Assembly (NCBI GenBank): GCA_937871435.1
Contig: CALMQM010000103.1
Location: 92,574-156,573 of the forward strand
Origin: an uncultured Bacteroidota bacterium
Lineage (GTDB): Bacteria > Bacteroidota > Bacteroidia > AKYH767-A > 2013-40CM-41-45
Length of the DNA: 64,000 nt
Direction of reading: 5' to 3'
The notes under the pieces were generated by a model. That model was not told where the DNA came from. It saw only the letters and a list, made by a program, of their open reading frames with translations, and searched no databases. Of the stretch, positions 26,427 to 34,673 are shown piece after piece (within the stretch, counting starts at the first letter, position 1; every line of letters begins with the position of its first letter). The position numbers and the translations under genes are program-made.

Positions 26427-27074
26427 TTACATTTTTGCCGGAGCGGCATTTTTTGTTGAATCAACTGCCACAGCAGCAGTACCTGCAGGTGCCTGCATGG
26501 TTTGTACATACATAATGATCATCCAACGCTGTGAAGCAGTAAGCTGTGAAGCATGTGAACCCATCATGTTTTTTCCAAACTGTGTGGTATGAAACATTTT
26601 TCCTTCCGGAAGATTTTTCAGCAATTCTGAATTGTATGCCGGCGGTTTAGGACCATTTCTTTGTACAACAGGACCGTCCCCCTGACCTTTTTCACCATGA
26701 CAAATCAGGCAATAGTTCTGATACAATCTTTTGCCTTCATCCATGTGCGCGACTGTCTTTTCCAGTGGATTTTTCAGTTCAACACCTGCCTGTTCATACC
26801 CTTCAGGAGTATTTGGATACGGATAAGGCATTCTGTCCATATCCGTGAAGATTGCATCCCCTCTTGCAATGGTACCCTGAACAGGCTGACGCGCAGTCAT
26901 ACTGTCTGAGAAATTCGGATTGGATGAATAGGTCTCGTAAGAAGGAGAACGGTACATGTTCGGCATGTACTCAACACCCGGCTTCTTCGGATCATCGTTA
27001 CTACACGATGATGTCATGGCTATGGCCACAACCGGGATCATATATTTAAGGATTTTATTCATGGATCTGCTCAC
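26427..27074 (-). CDS. actE: Alternative complex III subunit ActE, monoheme cytochrome c lipoprotein
   Basis: 215 residues. The signal peptide ends in the lipobox TSSC (Cys24), so the protein is lipid-anchored on the periplasmic face. One heme c site, CLICHGEKGQGDGP, lies near residue 121, with GKNMMGSHASQL a likely source of the axial methionine. It passes electrons out of ACIII. Its ATG overlaps the actD stop in an ATGA arrangement, so coupling is likely; the ATG at 27062 is an alternative start. The Ala-rich C-terminal tail looks disordered. Confidence 0.93.
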   Translation of the reverse strand: MSRSMNKILKYMIPVVAIAMTSSCSNDDPKKPGVEYMPNMYRSPSYETYSSNPNFSDSMTARQPVQGTIARGDAIFTDMDRMPYPYPNTPEGYEQAGVELKNPLEKTVAHMDEGKRLYQNYCLICHGEKGQGDGPVVQRNGPKPPAYNSELLKNLPEGKMFHTTQFGKNMMGSHASQLTASQRWMIIMYVQTMQAPAGTAAVAVDSTKNAAPAKM

Positions 27075-27604
27075 GAAAATTGCATGGAATTTAACAGTAC
27101 ATCAGAAGCACCGGAACCCTTGATGAATCCTGCCACTTCATTCACTTTCGATTCATCCTTCACATCTACATGAAGAACAAATTTATCATCAGTCAGCCTC
27201 GGATGCGGGATAGGTGCGGTAACACCCGGAAGAATTTTACTGCGTAATAAGAAGGTCAATGCCATTCCATGAGCCGCGCAAAATACAGTCAGCTCGAATG
27301 TTACCGGGATGAACGCAGGGAGGTTAAGATAAAACATGAAGTTCGGCTTACCACCAATGTTGATCGGCCAGTCATAAATCATCATATACCAGGTCATCAA
27401 TACCGCAAGCGATGTACCTGTGATTCCATACATAAAAGCTGCAATGGAAATACGGGTACGGGGTACTCCGATCAATCCATCCAGTCCATGGATTGGAAAC
27501 GGGCTCTGCACATCCTTGCAAACAACCCCTTTTTGTTTCAAGACAGGTATTGCTTCCAGCAATACTTCCTCGTCATCGAATATTCCGTAGATTCTTTTTG
27601 CCAT
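27071..27604 (-). CDS. actD: Alternative complex III subunit ActD (DUF3341)
   Basis: 177 residues with two membrane segments (about 55-75, FMYGITGTSLAVLMTWYMMIY; and about 90-122, FIPVTFELTVFCAAHGMAL) forming a hairpin. The N-terminal part YGIFDDEEVLLEAIPVLKQKG and the C-terminal domain with LHVDVKDESKVNEVAGFIKGSGA are the DUF3341 pattern. It is a structural subunit without cofactor. It starts 2 bases after actC and overlaps actE by 4. Confidence 0.92.
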   Translation of the reverse strand: MAKRIYGIFDDEEVLLEAIPVLKQKGVVCKDVQSPFPIHGLDGLIGVPRTRISIAAFMYGITGTSLAVLMTWYMMIYDWPINIGGKPNFMFYLNLPAFIPVTFELTVFCAAHGMALTFLLRSKILPGVTAPIPHPRLTDDKFVLHVDVKDESKVNEVAGFIKGSGASDVLLNSMQFS

Positions 27605-27606
27605 GA

Positions 27607-28989
27607 TTACAGGATTCCTTTCTTCTTATACTGTGTACTCACTTTCTTCATGATCGATTTCAACTCTGCAAGAGCGATTACCGGAAAGACACGAGAGAAT
27701 ATGAGGAACAAAGTGAAAAACAAACCAATCGTACCAACGAAAATACCCACTTCGATATAGGTTGGAGAATACATCACCCAACTGCTCGGAAGGTAATCGC
27801 GGTGAAGAGAAGTAACGATGATTACAAATCGTTCAAACCACATTCCGATATTCACGAAAATGGAAATCACGAATGTTGCCATTACGCTGGTACGGATTTT
27901 TTTGAACCAGAAAAGCTGTGGTGTGATTACGTTACATGTCATCATACTCCAGTATGCCCACCAATACGGACCGAAAGCACGGTTTTGGAACGCATACGAT
28001 TCATACTGAACTCCGGAATACCATGCGATAAAGAACTCGGTGATATAAGCTACACCCACAATAGATCCTGTGAGAATAATAATCTTGTTCATCAATTCGA
28101 TGTGCTGATTCGTGATGTACTCTTCCAGATTCAATACTTTTCTGGCAATGATCATCAGGGTCAACACCATCGCGAAGCCGGAGAAAATCGCACCGGCAAC
28201 GAAATAAGGCGGGAAGATTGTTGTATGCCATCCAGGAACGATGGAAGTCGCGAAGTCAAAGGATACGATGGTGTGTACAGAAAGTACAAGTGGTGTCGAC
28301 AAACCAGCGAGTACAAGAGACACTTCTTCAAAACGGTGCCAGTCACGCGCTGTACCTTTCCAACCGAATGAAAGTAATCCGTAGATGAATCTCTTGGTAG
28401 GATTCACACAACGGTCACGCACTGTTGCCAGGTCAGGCAATAAACCGAGATACCAGAATACCAGAGATACGGAGAAGTAAGTAGAGATCGCAAATACGTC
28501 CCAGAGAAGAGGCGAATTGAAGTTCACCCACAGGGATCCGAACTGATTCGGCAACGGAAGCATCCAGTAGTCGAGCCATGGACGTCCAGTGTGGAAGAGC
28601 GGGAATAAACCTGCGCATACAACAGCGAAAATGGTCATCGCTTCTGCTGAACGGTTAATTGACATTCTCCAACGCTGACGGAACAGCAACAAGATCGCGG
28701 AGATCAGTGTACCGGCGTGACCAATACCGATCCACCAAACGAAATTGGTAATATCCCAGGCCCAGCCTACTGTTTTGTTTGCACCCCAGCTTCCGATTCC
28801 GGTACCGATGGTATAGGACAGGCAGGTAATTCCCCAAATCATTGTCGTAAAGGCAATGATGAAAGATACCCACCAGTATTTGTTTGCCTTCCCTTCAATC
28901 GGACGGCAAATTTCTTCCGTCATTTGGTGGTAGGTCTTGTTACCGAGAATTAACGGATCCCGGACGGCCGATTCATGATTACCGCTCAT
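27607..28989 (-). CDS. actC: Alternative complex III subunit ActC (NrfD/PsrC-like)
   Basis: Quinol-oxidising membrane subunit of the NrfD/polysulfide-reductase family, 460 residues with about ten helices. Family landmarks are WWIGIGHAGTLISAILLL, HTGRPWLDYWMLPLPNQFGSLWVNFNSPLLWDVFAI, SVHTIVSFDFATSIVPGWHTTIFPPYFVAGAIFSG and WFERFVIIVTSLHRDYLPSSW. The menaquinol site is formed near its periplasmic side beside ActB. It lies 39 bases after actB and 2 before actD. Confidence 0.95.
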   Translation of the reverse strand: MSGNHESAVRDPLILGNKTYHQMTEEICRPIEGKANKYWWVSFIIAFTTMIWGITCLSYTIGTGIGSWGANKTVGWAWDITNFVWWIGIGHAGTLISAILLLFRQRWRMSINRSAEAMTIFAVVCAGLFPLFHTGRPWLDYWMLPLPNQFGSLWVNFNSPLLWDVFAISTYFSVSLVFWYLGLLPDLATVRDRCVNPTKRFIYGLLSFGWKGTARDWHRFEEVSLVLAGLSTPLVLSVHTIVSFDFATSIVPGWHTTIFPPYFVAGAIFSGFAMVLTLMIIARKVLNLEEYITNQHIELMNKIIILTGSIVGVAYITEFFIAWYSGVQYESYAFQNRAFGPYWWAYWSMMTCNVITPQLFWFKKIRTSVMATFVISIFVNIGMWFERFVIIVTSLHRDYLPSSWVMYSPTYIEVGIFVGTIGLFFTLFLIFSRVFPVIALAELKSIMKKVSTQYKKKGIL

Positions 28990-29028
28990 GTTGTTGAAAC
29001 AGGTTTTCTGAAAATATTTTTCAGTTGA

Positions 29029-32000
29029 TTACGCTTCTTTTCCTTCTTCTATATTTCTGACTTTCGTCTGATAGTACACATTTGGTTGAACATTCAGCTC
29101 ACCAAGGAGGTGGTAACTGCGTTCTTCAGGTTTCCACATTTTATTCAGTACGCTGTCAGGGTTGTTGTAATCACCAAAGGTGATCGCATGTGTAGGACAT
29201 GACTGAGCACAAGCTGTGTTGACTTCGCCATCGACCAGTTTGCGTCCTTCTTTTTTCGCAGTCAGCTTTCCTTCCTGCAAACGCTGAACACACATAGAAC
29301 ATTTCTCCATGACACCGCGGGAACGAACCACTACATCCGGGTTCAGAACCATTTTGCCCAGATCATCATTCATATTGAAATCAAACTGCGCGTTGTCAGA
29401 ATATTGGAACCAGTTGAATCGGCGAACTTTGTACGGACAGTTGTTCGCACAATAACGTGTTCCCACACAACGGTTGTATGTCATTTGGTTCAGCCCTTCA
29501 GAACTGTGGCTGGTCGCGATTACAGGACAAACAGTTTCGCAAGGAGCATGCGCGCAATGCTGACACATGATCGGCTGGAATACTACGCGTGGCATATCAC
29601 TCGGATCTTCCATCTTCTTGATATCCCCGCTCTCGCCTTCTTTCGGATCTGCATCGCTGCTGTAATAACGGTCGATACGGATCCAATGCATTTCACGACT
29701 TCTGTTCACCTCATCTTTACCGACAACAGAAACGTTGTTCTCTGCTGTACAGGCAACAACACATGCACCACAACCGATGCAGGAATTCAAATCAATTGAC
29801 ATTCCCCAATGGTGATTGCCTGAATCAAAGTCGGCCCACAGGTTCAATTCTCCTGCTTTCTTCTTAACTTCTTCTCCTTTGCCGGTTCTCACAGTCAACA
29901 TTTCTTCTTCGTTGCCCGCGCCCGGATTTTTAATGTATTCAGCAAGAGTGGTTTCTTTCACAATTGCGCGACCCATCATAGTATGGTGAGTCTGTGTAGC
30001 TGCCAGCATGTAATCATCATCCGCAGTCTTCTGTACATCCACTCCGCTAACGTACATGGAAAGATTTCCTCCGGACATTGAACAGAAAGGATAAGCATTT
30101 ACACCACGGTTATCCGCTACTTTACCGGCAACTGTACGTCCATATCCAATGGCGAGAGAAGCAGTTCCCGGTGTTTGTCCGGGTTGAATTACAACCGGAG
30201 CTTTCACAGAAACAGTACCTGCTTTTACAGTCACCACATTGCCCTGCTTCCAACCTTTTTCGCGTGCATCTTTTGGAGATACTGCGAGGTAGTTGTCCCA
30301 CGTAACTTTTGAAATCGGATCCGGCAATTCCTGCAACCACGGGTTGTTGGACTGTTGACCATTTCCCATTCCTACTTTCTCATATATCACGAGTTCGATT
30401 CCGGTGCTGTTCATTTTACTCAATGCATCAGCAGCGGCATTGAGATTGGCGGCACTCTTATAATTTTTTGCTACTGCAGCAGGTGTTTCAAAGACTCCAT
30501 CCTGGAGTACTTTGTTCCAACTGCCGGAAGCTTTAGAGAAAACACTGGCATTCCAATATGCTGCCATGTAATCATGGAAGTTGCTTGAATTTCCTGCCCA
30601 AAGCAAAAGACTTTCCTGTGCCTGGCGGGTTGAAAACAATGGAGAAATGGTAGGCTGACCGATGGAGTAAACTCCGTTGCGGGGTTCAGCATCGCTCCAG
30701 GATTCCAGTGCATGATGATCAGGACATACATACTGGCAAACTGCAGATGTCTCATCCGGACGATCAGCAAATGATACTGTCAATTCCACTTTCTTCATGG
30801 CATCCGCGAATGCAGTACCAGAAGGTAAAGTGTAGACTGGATTAGAATTATAGACAAACAAAGCTGCAACTTCGCCTTTGTTCATTTCATCGAGGAACGC
30901 AGTCAGGTCTGCATCAGATCCCTGACGCAGATTATTGGCGTTATCCAGATCAATTGTAGTTCCGTAATTCTCCAATAATGAATTTATACCATTCACGATA
31001 TTCTGAATGGCAACATTATTAACTCCTGAAACAACAAGTGATTTGCCTTTGTTAGCGATCAATTCTTTCGCAGTTGCAGCAACTTTTTTAGAAGTTTCTG
31101 CATCCAATGAACCGGCTGCAATGGCAGCAGATCCTGTTGCCACGGCAACAGCATTGTATAAGGAAGCAGCAACTGCACCTTGTTGGGACGGTTTCACACC
31201 GATACGAACATCTGCATTACTTCCGGTAACCGATAATGCTGATTCGATTTGAATGTGGCGAGACATTTCCTTTTTGCCGTCATTCAACTTACGAGTGATA
31301 GCATACTGACGCGCGTGCTCGATTGGTGACACCCAGTGTACTAGGAAGTCAGCATCGAGAGAAACGATCACATTTGCTTTATCAAAATTATAGGAAGGAA
31401 TCGCGTTTACACCAAAACTCTCCTGGTTAGCCTGACGCATTGCAGACGCGGATACCGCATCGTACATGATGTGTTTTGTAGTAGGATATTTGGCAGTAAA
31501 ATCAGCTATCACTTTTTTAGTAGACGGACTGATAATGGTAGAAGACAAAATTCTGATCTTTCCACCTTTGGCAGCAATTGAAGTTAATTTTTCAACGATT
31601 GCCTGATCATTCGTTGCCCAGGTAGAAGGGTTCCCTTTTGCCAATGGAGATTTGTGACGGGCACTGTCATACAAAGAAAGAACACTGGCCTGAACTCGCG
31701 CATTCACCCCGCCTTTAGTCAATGGATTCAGTGTATTCCCTTCCAGCTTAATCGGACGACCTTCACGTGTCTTCACGATCACGCTGCAATAATCGTATCC
31801 ATCAAAATAACTGGATGCATACCAGTTCGCGATACCCGGTGTGATTTGATCGGGACGAATGAGGTATGGAATTGTTTTACGAACAGGGGCTTCACAAGCC
31901 GCGAGGGAGGCAGCTGCTACACTAAAGCCGAGAAACTTCAGAAAATCCCGACGGGGCGTGGTGTTCACATCCTGAGCTTTCTTCTCGATAGCATGATCAA

Positions 32001-32094
32001 GAGGAAGCGGCTCAAAGAATTCGTTGTTTTTCAACCGGACGAACTCCGCATCGTTGCGAAGTTCTTCAACACCTTTCCAGTATTTTTTGCTCAT
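29029..32094 (-). CDS. actB: Alternative complex III subunit ActB, molybdopterin-like and iron-sulfur fusion
   Basis: 1021 residues on the periplasmic side. A Tat motif, TPRRDFLKFLG (twin Arg48-49), is followed by an LAAC lipobox-like stretch near Cys67. Residues about 70-720 resemble a molybdopterin oxidoreductase but carry no obvious metal-ligand Cys/Ser site. The C-terminal ferredoxin domain binds several clusters: CIGCGACVVACTAEN, CQHCAHAPCETVCP, CVGTRYCANNCPYKVRRFNW and CSMCVQRLQEGKL with a later CAQSCPTHAI. It carries electrons from quinol at ActC to the ActA hemes. It follows actA by 75 bases. Confidence 0.95.
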   Translation of the reverse strand: MSKKYWKGVEELRNDAEFVRLKNNEFFEPLPLDHAIEKKAQDVNTTPRRDFLKFLGFSVAAASLAACEAPVRKTIPYLIRPDQITPGIANWYASSYFDGYDYCSVIVKTREGRPIKLEGNTLNPLTKGGVNARVQASVLSLYDSARHKSPLAKGNPSTWATNDQAIVEKLTSIAAKGGKIRILSSTIISPSTKKVIADFTAKYPTTKHIMYDAVSASAMRQANQESFGVNAIPSYNFDKANVIVSLDADFLVHWVSPIEHARQYAITRKLNDGKKEMSRHIQIESALSVTGSNADVRIGVKPSQQGAVAASLYNAVAVATGSAAIAAGSLDAETSKKVAATAKELIANKGKSLVVSGVNNVAIQNIVNGINSLLENYGTTIDLDNANNLRQGSDADLTAFLDEMNKGEVAALFVYNSNPVYTLPSGTAFADAMKKVELTVSFADRPDETSAVCQYVCPDHHALESWSDAEPRNGVYSIGQPTISPLFSTRQAQESLLLWAGNSSNFHDYMAAYWNASVFSKASGSWNKVLQDGVFETPAAVAKNYKSAANLNAAADALSKMNSTGIELVIYEKVGMGNGQQSNNPWLQELPDPISKVTWDNYLAVSPKDAREKGWKQGNVVTVKAGTVSVKAPVVIQPGQTPGTASLAIGYGRTVAGKVADNRGVNAYPFCSMSGGNLSMYVSGVDVQKTADDDYMLAATQTHHTMMGRAIVKETTLAEYIKNPGAGNEEEMLTVRTGKGEEVKKKAGELNLWADFDSGNHHWGMSIDLNSCIGCGACVVACTAENNVSVVGKDEVNRSREMHWIRIDRYYSSDADPKEGESGDIKKMEDPSDMPRVVFQPIMCQHCAHAPCETVCPVIATSHSSEGLNQMTYNRCVGTRYCANNCPYKVRRFNWFQYSDNAQFDFNMNDDLGKMVLNPDVVVRSRGVMEKCSMCVQRLQEGKLTAKKEGRKLVDGEVNTACAQSCPTHAITFGDYNNPDSVLNKMWKPEERSYHLLGELNVQPNVYYQTKVRNIEEGKEA

Positions 32095-32169
32095 TGGTCT
32101 TGGCTAATATTTGTTGATGTTTCGGAAAAAATTTTCTTGTGAGAAATTTTTCCGGACATTAAACTGATC

Positions 32170-33408
32170 TTAATAATGGCAACGCGCACATTCTAATCCA
32201 CCGATAGTTTGAACTGTCAGCAAAGAATCCGCACCGTATTTAGCAAGTAATTGTTTGTGGAAATCGTTGTAGTAAGCGTTACCTTCCATTTTCACCTTAG
32301 TAGTACGGTGACAATTGATACACCATCCCATTGTAAGTGGTGAGTACTGACCCGCTACAGTCATGCTGTCCTGCACCGGACCGTGACATGTCTGACAAGC
32401 AACTTTACCTACAACTACGTGTTGCGCGTGGTTAAAATAAGCGAGATCAGGAAGATTATGGACGCGGACCCATTGGATAGGCTTAGGATTTGGTCCGTAT
32501 GTTCCTTTGTCAGGATCGTAATCCAGCGCTTTATAAATTTTTGCAATTTCAGCGGTACCTGTTTCAGGGCCTTTACGAACATATTTGTGACAGTTCATAC
32601 ACACGTTCGCTGAAGGGACACCTGCAACTTTTCCACGCTCCGCACCGCTGTGACAATAAATACAAGGTATTTGCATTGTACCTGCGTGCAATTTGTGAGA
32701 GTACGCAATAGGCTGTTCCGGAGTATAACCCTGAGAAATACCAATTGACATCAGAGAATACCAACCTTTTACACTTCCGTAAAGAGTGAGGAATATCAAT
32801 ATGACAGCAACCAGTTTCTTGTTGTTACGCAACCAGAAAATTGTCGATTCCTTGCGTGTCATCGGTGCGGGCTCAGGAAGACCTTCTTTGTGACGCACAG
32901 TACGAGCAAGTGTATGCTGAACTTTTCCCAGAACAGAACTCAACAACCAAAGTATCGCGATAGCAATCAACAAATACATCCAGATCGGCTGTTGTTCTTC
33001 AACAGGTGCAGTACCTCCCGGAGTAGTTCCTGCAACTGGAGTTTCAGGTTTTTCTTCCTCCGCTTTTACGTAAGCCAGAATAGCTTTGATCTCTTCATCC
33101 TTCAAACCGAATGAAGGCATGGCTACTTTGTTGTTCTCATTGAAGATTTTTACTGCGTATTCATCTCCGCTCTTCACTACAGACTGTGAATTTTTGATCC
33201 ACTTCAACAGCCATTCTTCCGGACGACGCTGAGCTATCCCTTTAAGGGCTGGCCCAACCATCTTTTCTTTTACGGCATGGCAGGATGCACAGTTGTTTTT
33301 GAAAAGCGCTTCACCATCTTGTGCATTTGCAACGGTGAATGAAAAGAGCGCGAGAGAAAATACAGTGACAAGGAACGTAAAGTACCTGGTAATGTAGCGG
33401 TTGCTCAT
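32170..33408 (-). CDS. actA: Alternative complex III subunit ActA with an extra N-terminal cytochrome c domain
   Basis: 412 residues with six CxxCH heme sites. After the signal peptide, a monoheme class I cytochrome c domain (about 30-120) has CASCH (Cys40, His44) and the axial Met97 in VAMPSF. A membrane segment (about 140-162, IWMYLLIAIAILWLLSSVLG) leads to a second one (about 198-217), and then the pentaheme part with CIYCH, CMNCH, CQTCH, CINCH and the C-terminal CARCH. ActA is the electron exit of ACIII. The fused cytochrome could act as a tethered carrier to the oxidase encoded downstream. It is the first gene of the operon. Confidence 0.94.
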   Translation of the reverse strand: MSNRYITRYFTFLVTVFSLALFSFTVANAQDGEALFKNNCASCHAVKEKMVGPALKGIAQRRPEEWLLKWIKNSQSVVKSGDEYAVKIFNENNKVAMPSFGLKDEEIKAILAYVKAEEEKPETPVAGTTPGGTAPVEEQQPIWMYLLIAIAILWLLSSVLGKVQHTLARTVRHKEGLPEPAPMTRKESTIFWLRNNKKLVAVILIFLTLYGSVKGWYSLMSIGISQGYTPEQPIAYSHKLHAGTMQIPCIYCHSGAERGKVAGVPSANVCMNCHKYVRKGPETGTAEIAKIYKALDYDPDKGTYGPNPKPIQWVRVHNLPDLAYFNHAQHVVVGKVACQTCHGPVQDSMTVAGQYSPLTMGWCINCHRTTKVKMEGNAYYNDFHKQLLAKYGADSLLTVQTIGGLECARCHY

Positions 33409-33864
33409 GTTGGTTTAATTAGCGCGTTCGTTCAGAACGTGTAAGGCAAAAAACGAAAACCGATGACCTCTGAGGCGGTCATCAAATTGTCAGTTTTTTG
33501 AATGGGTGCAAATTTATTAGAAACAACATTTCAGGAAAGAATTTGTGAAAAAAAATTTAAAATGAGCTTCTTATTGGACACATTCTGTTTTTATTCCCGA
33601 AAGCTTTTAACCTCAAATCGGTACATTGACCATTTTTAACGGGGTCAGGACATTGCGAAAATTCTTGGTAGAACCCATTGTATGCCATTGCCATAAGCTT
33701 GAACAATAGAATCATTCTAAATAAATAAATTGTTAATTGATAATTTTCATTTATGAGAAATTCTTGGGGAAGAAATTTATCGAAAAATAATTTCCTTGAT
33801 AATCAATTATATAAAACAAGAGTTTTTACGAAGAAAATTGATTGTATCCTAAAAAAACACAGTC
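33409..33864. other. AT-rich intergenic region upstream of the act-cox operon
   Basis: About 455 bases without a convincing gene. A plus-strand frame at 33753-33941 runs into the neighbouring gene and has no family features. The region holds a possible -7 box for the operon and, near 33726-33748, an AATTGTT/AATTGAT/AATTTTC stretch with a seven-base period. Confidence 0.5.
33509..33516 (-). promoter_or_regulatory. Possible -7 box TAAATTTG for the act-cox operon
   Basis: Exact TAnnTTTG on the minus strand, about 100 bases before the actA ATG. No -33 TTG at the expected distance. Confidence 0.35.
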
Positions 33865-34617
33865 TTACCCCTTTATCAACTTGTATAACAAAGGCTTACT
33901 TGGACTGGCATCATTTTCAAACGAGGCAATTTGCAAATTGAGAAGATAAGTTCCATCCTTTATTTCATCTGGAACATAAATCAATTCGGTGATCGTTGCA
34001 TTGGTTCTCGGAGATTGCGGATAACTCCAGAACTCATGGTGGGCCAATAATTTACCTCCATCTTCTTCTCTGTCCACCGAAGGCAGATCCAGTAATAAAT
34101 GATCAATCCCGCATTCACGTATATAAGCTGCCGCATCGTGATGCAAATAAGCAGGATTGGTTCCGGAATACTGCCTGTGTAATTTAACATCCGGATTAGG
34201 TCTGGTTCGAATGATCAACGCTTCAGGCTGTTTTTCCGCCAGTGCTTTCTGAATATGTTCCTTTTTAATGATATGATCTTCAAATACTGTTTGAGGTGTG
34301 ATTGAAATCAATTCGGCCAGAAAGAAAAATTGTTTCAGACTCTGATTAATGGTATGGCCTTCTTTTGAAATATGCCCTACGCATTCGGTGTGTGTTCCAT
34401 TGCCATGTGGATTGAAAAGAATATTGTTCACGTTACAGGATCCACCCTGGCTGACATCTCCGATAAAATTACCGGCCCGAAATGGCTCCATCCTTACCGG
34501 CGGAACATAAAATGCATTCACATTTACCTCGCCCGCACGCAATGGAACAGATATATCATGCGGTTGAGATAAATCAACACGAAATAAATTTCCGTTGATC
34601 ACACAGCTTACTACCAT
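33865..34617 (-). CDS. Cyclase-family metal-dependent hydrolase (kynurenine formamidase-like)
   Basis: 250 residues, cytoplasmic. It carries the cyclase-family metal motif as HGNGTHTECVGH (about residues 71-82), with DLSQPHDISVPL at the N-terminus and LLLDLPSVDREEDGG further on; family members are typically built around HxGTHxD-type motifs. The family covers arylformamidases (kynurenine pathway) and other amide hydrolases. No tryptophan-degradation genes are adjacent, so the substrate is open. It runs alone between the act operon promoter region and the large beta-helix gene. Confidence 0.82.
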   Translation of the reverse strand: MVVSCVINGNLFRVDLSQPHDISVPLRAGEVNVNAFYVPPVRMEPFRAGNFIGDVSQGGSCNVNNILFNPHGNGTHTECVGHISKEGHTINQSLKQFFFLAELISITPQTVFEDHIIKKEHIQKALAEKQPEALIIRTRPNPDVKLHRQYSGTNPAYLHHDAAAYIRECGIDHLLLDLPSVDREEDGGKLLAHHEFWSYPQSPRTNATITELIYVPDEIKDGTYLLNLQIASFENDASPSKPLLYKLIKG

Positions 34618-34651
34618 AATCAGGAACTGAGAAATAGAGCGAGGAAGGTAG

Positions 34652-34673
34652 GAAAAAAGTAAGATTACTTTTT
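34652..34673 (-). terminator. AT-only hairpin over the stop codon of the beta-helix gene
   Basis: AAAAAGTAA and TTACTTTTT form a nine-base perfect inverted repeat with a two-base centre. On the minus strand it includes the stop codon and continues into T's. The lack of G-C pairs makes termination strength doubtful. Confidence 0.35.

Noticed and set aside
33753-33941. 62-residue plus-strand frame upstream of the act operon
   Set aside because: Low-complexity, overlaps the end of the cyclase gene, and has no homologue that I recognise.
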